This document shows, piece after piece, positions 25,081 through 33,437 of a stretch of DNA of 64,000 nucleotides. How positions within the stretch are numbered: the stretch's first letter is position 1; each line of letters opens with the position of its first letter. This DNA is from Chryseobacterium sp. HSC-36S06. Its GTDB lineage: Bacteria; Bacteroidota; Bacteroidia; Flavobacteriales; Weeksellaceae. The translations under genes and the position numbers were made by a program. Under the pieces are notes generated by a model. That model was not told the DNA's origin, did no database searches, and saw nothing but the letters and a program-made list of their open reading frames with translations. The DNA lies in NCBI RefSeq assembly GCF_024171485.1, contig NZ_JALJZX010000001.1, positions 1 through 64,000 of the forward strand, read 5' to 3'.

Positions 25081-25265
25081 TAAAGATTTTGGGAATCAGG
25101 GTGATCGGGAAACACTGCTCCCGCGTGAGGGATAGAAGCGGCATCCTTTTTTGGGGGCGGCGGCTCCGCCGCCGCCCCAAAAAAGATAAAGCGGATAGCC
25201 CGGCCTGGAGGAGGAAATGACGCCGCGCCCGCCGGAGGCGGGCGCGGAAAATGACCGACTGAAGG
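25081..25265. repeat. GC-rich double-hairpin intergenic element
   Basis: Two strong hairpins lie within AT-rich surroundings. The first, at 25146-25185, starts with CTTTTTTGGGGGCGGCGG and pairs almost perfectly with its mirror. The second, at 25223-25247, has a perfect 11-bp stem CCGCGCCCGCC/GGCGGGCGCGG with a three-base loop. The flanks (GATAGAAGCGGCATCC before, AAGCGGATAGCCCGGCC after) look like a recurring intergenic element of Chryseobacterium-type genomes, but I cannot confirm copies. The whole 24973-25329 gap otherwise holds only the ssrA promoter. Confidence 0.6.
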
Positions 25266-25279
25266 ACACGCCCCAATAC

Positions 25280-25312
25280 TTTGCAGTTAGGAATAATTTT
25301 TGCTTATCTTTG
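25280..25312 (+). promoter_or_regulatory. ssrA promoter
   Basis: TTTG (25280-25283), 21-bp spacer, TATCTTTG (25305-25312). The match to the Bacteroidota consensus is exact and lies 17 bases before the mature 5' end of tmRNA. Confidence 0.75.
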
Positions 25313-25329
25313 TGCACTTACAAAAATCT

Positions 25330-25726
25330 GGGGTTGACTGGTTTCGACAGCAAGATCAATGGGTAAGTAAGCATGCAGAGAACCGTAGCGCGATCTCTTT
25401 AATCCCTTGCTACACAATTTTAACTGGCGACCAAGAGTTTGCTCTTGCAGCTTAATCCGAATTACAGTAGGATTCAGCGCTCTCCCGAAGCACAGTAAGG
25501 AGGTAAGATATCCCGCAGAAGTTCTGTTTCGCGACGTCTGATTCCGGGGTATAGCAATGCGGAAATAAGGTTTTGGAAACTTCGGCCAAAGCTCGAAAAC
25601 CTTAGAAGATAAGCTGGAAGTTGGGTGTTTACTCTCTGCTTTCAGTCGAAAACCAATAGTAAAATAAGCATGTAGAAATCTTATGTGTTGCTTGTTTGGA
25701 CGAGGGTTCGAATCCCTCCAACTCCA
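25330..25726 (+). ncRNA. ssrA: Transfer-messenger RNA (tmRNA)
   Basis: tmRNA frees stalled ribosomes and tags the unfinished protein for proteolysis. The 5' end GGGGTTGACTGGTTTCGACA and the 3' end GAGGGTTCGAATCCCTC plus CAACTCCA form the tRNA-like part; acceptor GGGGTTG pairs with CAACTCC, and CCA is not fully encoded (CTA follows). The tag frame around 25425-25454 reads GDQEFALAA and stop; the first residue is inferred. Bases 25430-25726 lie within the long direct repeat that also occurs at 56715-57012, so the 3' three quarters of this functional gene probably came with the island, replacing the host's own. Confidence 0.95.
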
Positions 25727-25727
25727 C
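25430..25727 (+). repeat. Left attachment repeat inside ssrA
   Basis: A 298-bp stretch that recurs in the same direction at 56715-57012 with only three mismatches. It starts inside the tag reading frame and ends at the discriminator region CTCCAC. The two copies flank island 1 and are best read as attL and attR of an ssrA-specific integrase. Such repeats are usually tens of bases long; this one is unusually long. Confidence 0.9.
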
Positions 25728-25728
25728 T

Positions 25729-25763
25729 AAACCCCTGTAAATTAATTACTTACGGGGGTTTTT
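25729..25763 (+). terminator. Terminator behind ssrA
   Basis: AAACCCCTGTAA (25729-25740) pairs with TTACGGGGGTTT, with one mismatched pair, and a T-run follows. It lies on the island side of the junction, so the island supplies the terminator of the hybrid tmRNA gene. Confidence 0.8.
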
Positions 25764-25860
25764 AATTTATATACACTATGTAAATCACTTAGGATCAGCC
25801 TCTTAAAATATTTTTAATTTTCTTTAATTTATTTCCGTTTTGTTAGATTATGATTTGGTG

Positions 25861-25880
25861 GTAGCCAATGTTGTAGCCAA
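25861..25880 (+). promoter_or_regulatory. Left GTAGCCAA site pair
   Basis: Two GTAGCCAA words, four bases apart. The same pair with one changed spacer base occurs at 56631-56650 near the right end. Position near both att repeats suggests arm-type binding sites for the integrase or its excisionase. Confidence 0.55.
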
Positions 25881-25928
25881 GGCCACATTAAAATTAAGCT
25901 GTTAATTAGCCTTAAAATTGATGACAAC

Positions 25929-27209
25929 ATGGTGAAGTTATTCATTAGAAAAAATCACTCAAAGAAAAGAATAAGTTTAAGGTACTGTGAAGGGAGAAAA
26001 TTAGATATTGTTCTTGCGACGCCATTTACAATCGATCCCAAAAATTGGGATGCTTCAAACGAATGTTATGATGTAAGCATTCGCAAAAAATATCCAAAAA
26101 ACGACCTTGAGCGTGCGCAAAATAATTTGATTGATGAGTTCAACCTCAAGATCGAGGAATTCAAGATCAACCTCCAAAGATTTCTATTACATAATGATAA
26201 GGTAACTTCTAAATCCTTACAACATTTTATCAATCCACTTAAATCTGAGAAAGAGAAAATACAAATTAAAAAAATCATTAAGACCCGTATCCCACTCCTT
26301 ATGAAAGATTTTATTGAGTACTACATTGCAGAAAGAGATAATCAATCACATTTACATATGAAGGAACTTTCTTTGGGATCTGTAAAAGCATATCGGAAGA
26401 TTAAGGAAAAAATAGCTGCAATTAATCCAAGCCTAAAGGTCACTGATATCAACGATGATTTTCGAAAAACCTATACGATTTGGGGCAAAGAAAATAATTA
26501 TTCGGACCACTATATAGTAAAGAATTTAAAGTATATAAAAACGTTTGTGGAATACGGGAAGCAAAAAGGATTACCTGTATCACAAGATGTTGCGAATTGG
26601 AGTTTCATAAATATAAAAAAGGACTACTACGACCCTACCCTCAATGAAGATGAGTTAAATATTATTGAAAATTATGAATTTGATGATCCGCAGCTAACAG
26701 TTGCGCGCGATTGGTTAATTCTTGGGTGCCACTGCGGGCAAAGAGTCTCAGATCTGTTACAATTCACTGAATCCAAAGTTACGGACGAGGATTTTATTGA
26801 GTTCACCCAAAAAAAAGGGGATAAAAAAATCGCTATTTATATGTTTCCCGAAGTAAAAAAAATACGCGAAAAATATAATGGTTTTCCACCGAGCATGACG
26901 GATCAGAGATTTAATTTGCAAATTAAAATAGTTGCAAAAAAATGTGGATTAACAGAAAAAATAATAGGTGGTAAAATGATAGATAAGAGGAAAGTAGTAG
27001 GAGAATATGAAAAATGGGAGTTGATTACTTCGCATATTTGTAGACGGTCTTTCGTAACCAACTATCGATATAAGTTGGGGGACGATACGATGCTTTACAT
27101 TACGGGACATACGTCAATAAAAATGTTAGATCAATATGACATGAGGACTCCCCTAATAAAAGCCAAACAGGTAAAAGCAGTTGTGGATGAAAAATTGAAA
27201 AACATTTAA
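25929..27209 (+). CDS. Tyrosine recombinase (island 1 integrase)
   Basis: A 426-residue site-specific recombinase of the Bacteroidota element type: an N-terminal arm-binding domain (about 1-90), a SAM-like core-binding domain (about 110-215) and the catalytic domain. Catalytic residues: Arg in CGQRVSDLLQF (about 272), Lys in FTQKKGDKK, HxxR in SHICRRSF (about 369-372), His in TGHTSIKM (about 393) and the nucleophile Tyr in LDQYDMR (about 402). It lies 200 bases from the ssrA junction, as is usual for an ssrA-targeting integrase. It resembles the second integrase at 57224 in order and in segments such as the DDF-ENNY region, which fits a shared target. Confidence 0.93.
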   Translation: MVKLFIRKNHSKKRISLRYCEGRKLDIVLATPFTIDPKNWDASNECYDVSIRKKYPKNDLERAQNNLIDEFNLKIEEFKINLQRFLLHNDKVTSKSLQHFINPLKSEKEKIQIKKIIKTRIPLLMKDFIEYYIAERDNQSHLHMKELSLGSVKAYRKIKEKIAAINPSLKVTDINDDFRKTYTIWGKENNYSDHYIVKNLKYIKTFVEYGKQKGLPVSQDVANWSFINIKKDYYDPTLNEDELNIIENYEFDDPQLTVARDWLILGCHCGQRVSDLLQFTESKVTDEDFIEFTQKKGDKKIAIYMFPEVKKIREKYNGFPPSMTDQRFNLQIKIVAKKCGLTEKIIGGKMIDKRKVVGEYEKWELITSHICRRSFVTNYRYKLGDDTMLYITGHTSIKMLDQYDMRTPLIKAKQVKAVVDEKLKNI

Positions 27210-27403
27210 TTCTCAGACATCTATATTAATTAACTATAATCATGCTACATCGCATTACAAAGAATCCATGGATAAATTAAAAGAGTTCCTTTAATGACAC
27301 TTTTTTTACTTTTGTTATAATAGAATTAGGAGCACCTACTCCTACAAATAGAACCATGCATATGATTTAAGAAGGTTTCAGGAATTTATCTTAATCACAA
27401 TAA
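27210..27403. other. Gap with a short inverted repeat
   Basis: No gene. TAGGAG and CTCCTA face each other around 27328-27345, six bases apart, which may be a weak hairpin between the two converging genes. Confidence 0.3.
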
Positions 27404-29119
27404 TTAAACTGCGATTTTAGGAAAAAATCTCTTCTTTATTTTATAATCAGGATGTTCAATATATTCAGTAACTAAATTAGTTATAGTTTCAAACGGATCT
27501 TTCGATTTATCAGTAATTCCCATTTCAATTCCTGTTACAGGCTCTATAGATTCCCTTAAACAGTTCTTCATGTTTTCAATCATACTTTCTCGCACGATCA
27601 CAGAATCATGTATAGTTACTAATGGCTCGTTAGGGTATAAATCGCAAAATTTCTTCACACCAATTTGTAAAAAAAAGTAGGACTCCACGCGTTGAAGAAG
27701 TAAGGAAAATGGATTTTCATATTTTTCCTTGAGTTTAGGGTCAGTAAAATCTAAACTAAGGAAGAATTCAATAATATTATTAACATTAGGAAATAATCGC
27801 TTCATCTCTTTTACGAAAGAGTTGGAGTCCCTATACTTTCCATCATTCAAGAAAAACATCATTCCTTTCTTTACATTGGGCCTGTTAATCTTACTTATAT
27901 CTCTGCTCCTTTTCTTGCTTGCATCATAGACCTCTTCCATTATGAATTTTACATCTTGACAGATGAAATCATAAAAATCATAGGAATAAAGTATGTTCCT
28001 GAACAACCTCAAGTCATGTATTTTTTCAATGTTTCCGCACATATATGGGTGTGGAGGCACTCCGCTTTTGCAAATTGTTTTAAGATTATTATATAAATAA
28101 TATTTACTGCCATTTACTGTTCTATAACAGTTAGTGCGATCAGGAAAATTTTCAGTCATTAAATGAAATTGTTTATCATTTATAACATTACTTTCGCCCC
28201 AAACATAATTTAGGTTATTTTTATCAATAGCGATCTTTTTCTTGGTATTTGTAAATTCTTTATAAAATTCGGGAAATATTGAATAGAAAGACCCCTGCCC
28301 CTTACTTTTGTAAAAATCTGCTTTTAACATGGTATTTAAATAGTATGGCTGAGAAGCTTTTTTATCTACTTCACCAACTTTCTCACCATCTATTTTAATG
28401 AAGTATCGTAATTCGCGCTTCAATCCACTAAAAACTGAATTAAATCTGTGATTCGACTCTGACATTCCCGCATGATAATTACCGTCCCTAATGTCAGACA
28501 AATCTCTTGAGAATTTTAATTTAATAATCTCAAAGGTTTGGTTTAACTTTTCAATATCATAAATATTACCATCTAAATTTTCAATCGCACCCTTAAAAAA
28601 TATTAAAAATTGCGAAATGTAAGTTTGAGCCTCATTATCTATGGTAATACGAGTTGTCATTCTCTTTTTTAAAAAATCGAGCGTATTTAGGCTCTTTTCC
28701 CTATTATTTATAATTTCATGGTACTTTTCAATATATTTCCTCTTTCCCTCGACCGTGACCCTATCCGCGCAAAAGAAAAAAGTATCACACAACTTGTAGC
28801 GTGTTGAACGACCGTCTGTATATTTCTTACCGTCAGATTCGATTATTGGATATGTCGCATCCATTAGCACCTTCTTTACGTCTGAAAATGTTTTCCCAAA
28901 ATTGTCATTGAGGATTTTACTATTTAGCTTTTTAAAATATGCATCTTTTTTAGTTTCTTCAAAATATCTTGAATTTGGCGTTAGAAGATGAATAACCAAA
29001 AGGCAAACATCATATATATTATCCACCGTAGCGGAGTTTTTATTATTGCCGAATAACCTTTGAACATTGTTATTTAGTTTATCCAAATCTAAGTTGGAAA
29101 TGATTTTGATTTTATTCAT
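27404..29119 (-). CDS. Divergent family A polymerase-like protein
   Basis: A 571-residue protein that I could not assign by name. Three segments in the right order look like the palm and fingers motifs of family A DNA polymerases and single-subunit RNA polymerases: motif A GEVDKKASQPYYL (Asp252), motif B NRPNVKKGMMFFLN (Arg413, Lys417) and motif C VTIHDSVIV (His504, Asp505). Before motif A a basic stretch HRFNSVFSGLKRELRYF is typical for such orphan proteins of mobile elements. No exonuclease, primase or helicase domain is seen. Its role could be element replication, template-independent synthesis or phage defence. It is transcribed toward the integrase, and a 1.1-kb AT-rich gap lies upstream. 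Confidence 0.55.
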   Translation of the reverse strand: MNKIKIISNLDLDKLNNNVQRLFGNNKNSATVDNIYDVCLLVIHLLTPNSRYFEETKKDAYFKKLNSKILNDNFGKTFSDVKKVLMDATYPIIESDGKKYTDGRSTRYKLCDTFFFCADRVTVEGKRKYIEKYHEIINNREKSLNTLDFLKKRMTTRITIDNEAQTYISQFLIFFKGAIENLDGNIYDIEKLNQTFEIIKLKFSRDLSDIRDGNYHAGMSESNHRFNSVFSGLKRELRYFIKIDGEKVGEVDKKASQPYYLNTMLKADFYKSKGQGSFYSIFPEFYKEFTNTKKKIAIDKNNLNYVWGESNVINDKQFHLMTENFPDRTNCYRTVNGSKYYLYNNLKTICKSGVPPHPYMCGNIEKIHDLRLFRNILYSYDFYDFICQDVKFIMEEVYDASKKRSRDISKINRPNVKKGMMFFLNDGKYRDSNSFVKEMKRLFPNVNNIIEFFLSLDFTDPKLKEKYENPFSLLLQRVESYFFLQIGVKKFCDLYPNEPLVTIHDSVIVRESMIENMKNCLRESIEPVTGIEMGITDKSKDPFETITNLVTEYIEHPDYKIKKRFFPKIAV

Positions 29120-30147
29120 ATTGTTTTTTTATTATTTAAAATATAACATAAATAATTACAAAAACCAAAAATCATGATAATTTCACATAAGGATTGTATT
29201 GAATGTCATAAATGAATACTAAAAATACAAAAAACACAGCGTGCCTCAAACGCCCGTTATTGCTCGATCCTTGTAATTTTTCCACACATACAGTTTACGT
29301 CTCTTTTTTTTTATATATCTATTATTATTTAATACTAATGAATTATGTAATAGATTTTAAAAAAAAAAAAAAAAAAAAGAAATATAATTACAATGATTAA
29401 TAACAGATAATTATGTAATACCTGAATTATAATTTATTAATATTAAGAAAAGTATGTTGTTAATATATTAATCCTATTAATATTAATTGAGGAAATATAA
29501 TCTTATATATATGAGGATATTATAAGAATTTTAAAAAAAAAAAAATTATTTATAGTATATTATTTTTATATGTTTTTTTTAGGTTTGTTTCCTCATTTTT
29601 TTTTTTTGTTTTTTTTTCTCCTAACCTCTTCAGGTGTTAAATTTTATTTTTTTTTTTTCGCATCTATGTTGTATTCATCTTTCTATTATTTCCATATTAT
29701 ATATAAAATTTTTTGTTAAACTGAATATTATATGGTAAATAGATACTTTTTTTTTGCCTTTTTTGTCGTAATCATTAAATCTCAAATGTTGACGAAATAG
29801 GAGTTTGAAAAAATTAAACAATTGTTTAATGATAGGGTAAGCGAAGGGACCGCTGATTATGTAAGAAATTTGTTTGGCTGAAAGAACATCGATCTGAACC
29901 TTTAATAAGAGGCTTTTTTGGCTATTTTTCCTGGGATTTGGAAATGTATTTTGTTTGGCTCTTTCCAGAAAAAGGAAGTGTTCGTCCTTAGTGTAAAATC
30001 CATCCTCTTTTTACGGCAACATTTTTCACTTTCTGGCTCATAAATTTAATATTACAATACAATTGTTACAGTATTAGGGTATAGTCTAAATAAAGTACAT
30101 GTATTTAATAATCTTGCTCCATTATAAAGGACATAAGGTGTTACAAA
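29120..30147. other. Very AT-rich gene-free stretch with long homopolymers
   Basis: No credible gene is seen. There are a run of 20 A at 29359-29378, 13 A near 29533, and T-runs of about 12, 9 and 12 near 29596, 29609 and 29647. The short frame at 29212-29400 spans the A-run and is a composition artefact. Such a stretch could be an origin-like unwinding region, a decayed gene, or partly an assembly artefact. Confidence 0.5.
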
Positions 30148-30198
30148 TAAGGGTACCCTAAAATTGGTACATTGGCTTTATATCAGTACCTTAGCCTA
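30148..30198 (+). promoter_or_regulatory. Candidate operator or crossover site of the serine recombinase
   Basis: Three GTAC-centred words lie just before the recombinase gene: GGGTACCC at 30151-30158, GGTAC at 30166-30170 and the opposite GTACC at 30186-30190. The last two form an inverted repeat with a 15-base gap. Serine recombinases often bind sites next to their own gene, so this is a candidate; it is inference only. Confidence 0.35.
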
Positions 30199-30208
30199 AA
30201 GCGTTTAT

Positions 30209-30799
30209 ATGAAAGCAAGATATGTGAGAGTTTCTACAGCTAATCAGAATGTGGCAAGACAACTTGCCAAGTCTTACCCTGATGAAAAAATTTACGTTGA
30301 TGTAATTTCAGGAGCCGTACCGTTTGGCGAAAGGCCCATGGGAAAACAACTTCTCGAGGACATAGAAAATGAAACTATCAAATATCTTACGGTAGAAAAT
30401 GTCGATAGACTCGGTCGCAACGTAATAAATATTTTATCTACGATTTCGTTTCTGACCGAACGAAAAATTTGCTTAAAGGTAAGTGACCTTGGTTTGGAAA
30501 GTTTGGTAAACGGCAAACCCAACGCAGCGTTCAAATTAATAGTTTCTGTGATCGCGAATTTAGCTGAGATGAGCCGAAATAATATTTTAACCACCCAAAG
30601 GCAGGGGATTGCTATAGCGAAAGCACAAAATAAGTATAAAGGGAGAATGAAAAATTCTTTTGAGTCAGATGATAGTTTTTTCAGAAAACACAATGAAGTA
30701 GTTAAAAATTTAAAGAAAGGAACTTCTATAAGAGATGTAGCAAAAATTTGTAAAGTCAGTCCTTCCACTGTACAGAAGGTTAAGAATAGAATGAAATAA
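30209..30799 (+). CDS. Serine recombinase, resolvase/invertase family
   Basis: A 196-residue small serine recombinase. Nucleophile Ser9 lies in KARYVRVSTANQN, the conserved Arg residues in VENVDRLGRN near residue 68, and the long helix region ends in EMSRNNILTTQRQGI. The C-terminal helix-turn-helix is KGTSIRDVAKICKVSPSTVQKVKN. These enzymes resolve or invert DNA between two sites. The last 34 bases of its HTH coding region recur inverted at 31031-31064. It is not a large integrase, so it did not insert the whole island. Confidence 0.92.
   Translation: MKARYVRVSTANQNVARQLAKSYPDEKIYVDVISGAVPFGERPMGKQLLEDIENETIKYLTVENVDRLGRNVINILSTISFLTERKICLKVSDLGLESLVNGKPNAAFKLIVSVIANLAEMSRNNILTTQRQGIAIAKAQNKYKGRMKNSFESDDSFFRKHNEVVKNLKKGTSIRDVAKICKVSPSTVQKVKNRMK
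30747..30780 (+). repeat. Inverted repeat, left copy (in recombinase 3' end)
   Basis: This 34-bp stretch is the exact reverse complement of 31031-31064. It codes for the recognition helix of the recombinase HTH. The two copies are 250 bp apart. Confidence 0.9.
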
Positions 30800-31596
30800 T
30801 TACTGTTGATGCCGTTGTAATTAAACACTTATGATTGACATCAGTGAATTTTACAAACTGGTATTTATACTTTCCAAAAGAAGCAGGACAGTGAAGCCAA
30901 ACAAATTATTGCGCACCTGGGGCACATTTTTGGTGCTGCAGTTTTTACCTTATGACCATTTTGTGGTGTATTGATAGGTAGTTTAATACATCAAAAGGCA
31001 ATTAAGCCAAACAAATAATTTCTTCAGTGGACCTTCTGTACAGTGGAAGGACTGACTTTACAAAAGCTGAGCACATTCCTCAAATTAAAACGTTAGAATT
31101 GTTTTCACAATTGAGAATGGTTCACCAACGGGATTGAACTAATAATTACCCACCAACAAGTTCAAGCAAACGATATTTTAAAAGTGCATTTATAATAGTA
31201 TATAGTAGAAGCACAGTAATTATTACATATGAATGCTATGTCCCCCTCGGTGTATAGATGCCCTACAAGTATCCCCCCTGATCCCCACCCTGTAAAGGAT
31301 TAGCATATATTGGAGGTCGGAAAGGTCGACAAAATTTTCTGGGTAAAATCGATTTGAAATCTGAAATTCACCAAAAGTCGATTACAAAATTTTTTGGAAT
31401 TTTTATGATTTTTACTGAGGTCAACTTGTAATGCGAGTTTACTACTATACTTGTAATTACTAAATTTCCAAGAGTTTTCATAAAACAACAGGTTTCAGTG
31501 CTTAATTCAAATTATTACAACGTTTTATTCCAACTCAAATGAATAAATTTATTCTAACGTTATGGTCACGCGAGTAATTTCTTGTTCACTTATTAA
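30800..31596. other. Gene-free stretch with recombination scars
   Basis: No gene is supported. It holds the inverted copy of the recombinase 3' end, a short direct repeat AAGCCAAACAAAT near 30893 and 31003, and a C-rich patch around 31240-31290 that stands out from the AT-rich surroundings. It looks like a patchwork of fragments. Confidence 0.45.
31031..31064 (-). repeat. Inverted repeat, right copy
   Basis: Exact reverse complement of 30747-30780. It lies in noncoding sequence, so it may be a copy of the recombinase 3' end left by an inversion or a duplicated fragment. Confidence 0.9.
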
Positions 31597-31887
31597 AGTA
31601 AACTAAATTGCGTAATTTTCATTGGGGAAATACATATAACCACACTTCATGGCAAAGAAGAGCGAATTTCATTTGACAAACTTTTAGACAATGAAAAATT
31701 AAAAGCATTAATACCAACAGACGATATTGCTTATTTTATGTTTTTATTCTTATCTGACGGAATGAATTTAAGAAATAATATTGCTCACAGTATTTTCACA
31801 ACAAGAAACTATAGTTCTGGAACAATATTTTTGCTAATTGTAGCACTTTTAAGGCTTGGAAATTATAAGCTTAAATCAAATACGTAA
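31597..31887 (+). pseudogene. C-terminal remnant of a DUF4209-like protein
   Basis: An open frame without a proper start reads HITTLHGKEERISFDKLL and then FLSDGMNLRNNIAHSIFTT before a stop at 31887. The RNNIAH part, in an Arg-x4-His setting, resembles the conserved end of DUF4209 proteins, a HEPN-related family often found in defence islands. The N-terminal part is missing, so it is a decayed fragment. Confidence 0.45.
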
Positions 31888-32004
31888 AAAAATAAAACTA
31901 AAAAACTGTGAATAAAAAACACCGAATAAACTTGATGCATTATTGTCACCATTTATGACAAGAAATACATCTAAATTTGTTATGGAATTTCACATCTTTG
32001 CCAT

Positions 32005-32277
32005 ATGAAACTTATAGCAATAGTCCAGGAAATAGTCCAGCCTACGGACGATTTCTTCATCGTAAAATTTAAGTCAGACAAAAGCCATCAGGAATTTCAA
32101 ATATTCATCTCTTCACCATATCTAAAAAAAATTAGAAAATATGACGAACTGTTGTTACATGTTAAATTTAGAAGCGTGGTGATGAGGGACCTTCAAGGGG
32201 CTAAAACCTATGATACGAAGCTTTATAATGAAATGGCAATTGAAGTTACTGATATGATGAGAAAAGAATATAAATAA
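32005..32277 (+). CDS. Small hypothetical protein, possible OB fold
   Basis: A 90-residue protein with alternating hydrophobic strands (LIAIVQEIVQPTDDFFIVKF, YDELLLHVKFRSVVMRD) and a helical end. The pattern suggests a small beta-barrel of the OB type, but no family is recognised. It stands alone 230 bases before the cassette array and is not part of it. Confidence 0.6.
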   Translation: MKLIAIVQEIVQPTDDFFIVKFKSDKSHQEFQIFISSPYLKKIRKYDELLLHVKFRSVVMRDLQGAKTYDTKLYNEMAIEVTDMMRKEYK

Positions 32278-32499
32278 CTGTCTAGGATGTGAGAATGTTT
32301 TGTACTATTCTGGCAATGTTTACGTAGTTCGGTTTATTGTTTCTTTTATTTCCTCATTAAAATATTAAAGAATTAATACACCTATATTTTTTTTTAAAAG
32401 TTACGGCAAACGCTTACAAATGTTTATATATGCCTATATCATTGTTTTTCAATCAATTGCTGCATAATTAAAATAGTATTATATTATGTAGGTATTGCG

Positions 32500-32507
32500 T
32501 ATATTTG
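32500..32507 (+). promoter_or_regulatory. -7 promoter box at the array's left edge
   Basis: TATATTTG matches TANNTTTG and ends three bases before the first cassette junction (GTT at 32511). No good -33 box is found. It may act as the common promoter of the array, as Pc does in integrons. Confidence 0.4.
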
Positions 32508-32552
32508 AGAGTTAGCAGCAAGCTTATCACGACCCCAAACACAATTAAATCT

Positions 32553-32840
32553 ATGGATGAGAAGCAAAGAAAAAAACAACTTATTAAAGAGTTCAAACAA
32601 AAGCAAATTGAGGAATTTGAACAAAGTTTGCCTATGGAAAGAAAACTTTTTGAAAAACTCTTTGACTATCTTGACAATAAATTTGAAGAAAACGATTGTG
32701 ACGATACAAACAAAATGACAACTGAATTTTTAAAGAAAAATAAAATCGAAAACATCCAACTTATTTTAAATTGGTTATCTGAAAATGGTGGTTATTGTGA
32801 CTGCGAAATTTTAGCAAATGTTGAAGAAAAATTCGAGTAA
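32553..32840 (+). CDS. DUF2695 protein (cassette 1, first gene)
   Basis: A 95-residue protein starting at MDEKQRKKQLIKEFK. The body matches DUF2695: LFEKLFDYLDNKFEENDCDD, then TTEFLKKNKIENIQLILNWL and the closing GGYCDCEILANVEEKFE. The function is unknown; in other bacteria the family occurs near polymorphic-toxin immunity proteins. It shares its cassette with an SMI1/KNR4 gene that starts one base after its stop. Cassettes with two genes are less common. Confidence 0.85.
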   Translation: MDEKQRKKQLIKEFKQKQIEEFEQSLPMERKLFEKLFDYLDNKFEENDCDDTNKMTTEFLKKNKIENIQLILNWLSENGGYCDCEILANVEEKFE

Positions 32841-32841
32841 T

Positions 32842-33282
32842 ATGGAAAAGTTTGAAGAAATATTATCGAAATATGAAGTTATTAAAAGAGACAAAAAGCC
32901 AAAAACTACTTTTGAAGATGTCGAAAAAATTATAAACTTTAAACTTCCAGAAGATTATAAATCTTTTACTTTAAATTATTTAGAATTTGAAGATTTTATT
33001 GGAGAACAAAATATAAGACTTTGGAACTTTGACGAAATAATTGAAATTAATAGTGAGTACGGAATTTTTGAAGATTTACCGAAAACATTAGGAATTGGTG
33101 GAAATGGAAGCGGAGAATTTATCGCAATTGAAAATTTGGACAACAACAATTTAAGAGTTGTTTTATCGCCTTTTATCATTGAGAAAGAAGCACACATCGA
33201 AATTGGATATTCTTTTACTGACTTTTTGGAACGTTTAGAAAACGGAAAGGATGGTTTAACTGACAAAAAAGCCAGCTGCTAA
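32842..33282 (+). CDS. SMI1/KNR4 family protein (cassette 1, second gene)
   Basis: A 146-residue protein. The opening IINFKLPEDYKSFTLNYLEF and the middle LPKTLGIGGNGSGEFIAIEN are the SMI1/KNR4 marks; bacterial members are mostly immunity proteins against contact-dependent or polymorphic toxins. No toxin gene is in the cassette. Its stop TAA overlaps the AAC that opens attC 1, as often seen in tight integron cassettes. ATG at 32842 is preferred to 32818 because it follows the DUF2695 stop. Confidence 0.88.
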   Translation: MEKFEEILSKYEVIKRDKKPKTTFEDVEKIINFKLPEDYKSFTLNYLEFEDFIGEQNIRLWNFDEIIEINSEYGIFEDLPKTLGIGGNGSGEFIAIENLDNNNLRVVLSPFIIEKEAHIEIGYSFTDFLERLENGKDGLTDKKASC

Positions 33283-33408
33283 CAAGGGTTTGGCAATAGC
33301 GGGCAGAAAGTACAAAGTTGAAGTTTTGTGCTTCGGTAGAAATTTATATTTTAGTTAAAGATTTCGGCTTCGATTTGCCCGCCATCGCCAAGCCCCGAAA
33401 CGTTAGCG
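33277..33408 (+). repeat. attC site 1
   Basis: Opens GCTAAC (AAC 33281-33283), closes GTTAGC (GTT 33402-33404). The arms TTTGGC-AAT-AGCGGGCA and TGCCCGCC-ATC-GCCAAG pair. The cassette that ends here starts with GTTAGCAGC at 32511 and ends GCTGCTAAC. Confidence 0.88.
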
Positions 33409-33437
33409 GTCAGGCTATAAAACAATAAGATAATTTT

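Noticed and set aside
25055-25317. Two minus-strand open frames in the GC-rich hairpin element
   Set aside because: They arise from the GC-rich stems, have low-complexity Arg/Gly/Ser sequence and no start context.
25929-27209. Island 1 integrase as the integron integrase of the cassette array
   Set aside because: It has the arm-binding and SAM-like domains of Bacteroidota element integrases, sits at the ssrA junction and not beside the array, and shows no recognisable IntI-specific insert.
29212-29400. Open frame of 62 residues in the AT-rich gap
   Set aside because: It runs through a 20-A homopolymer coding only lysines and shows no protein-like pattern.
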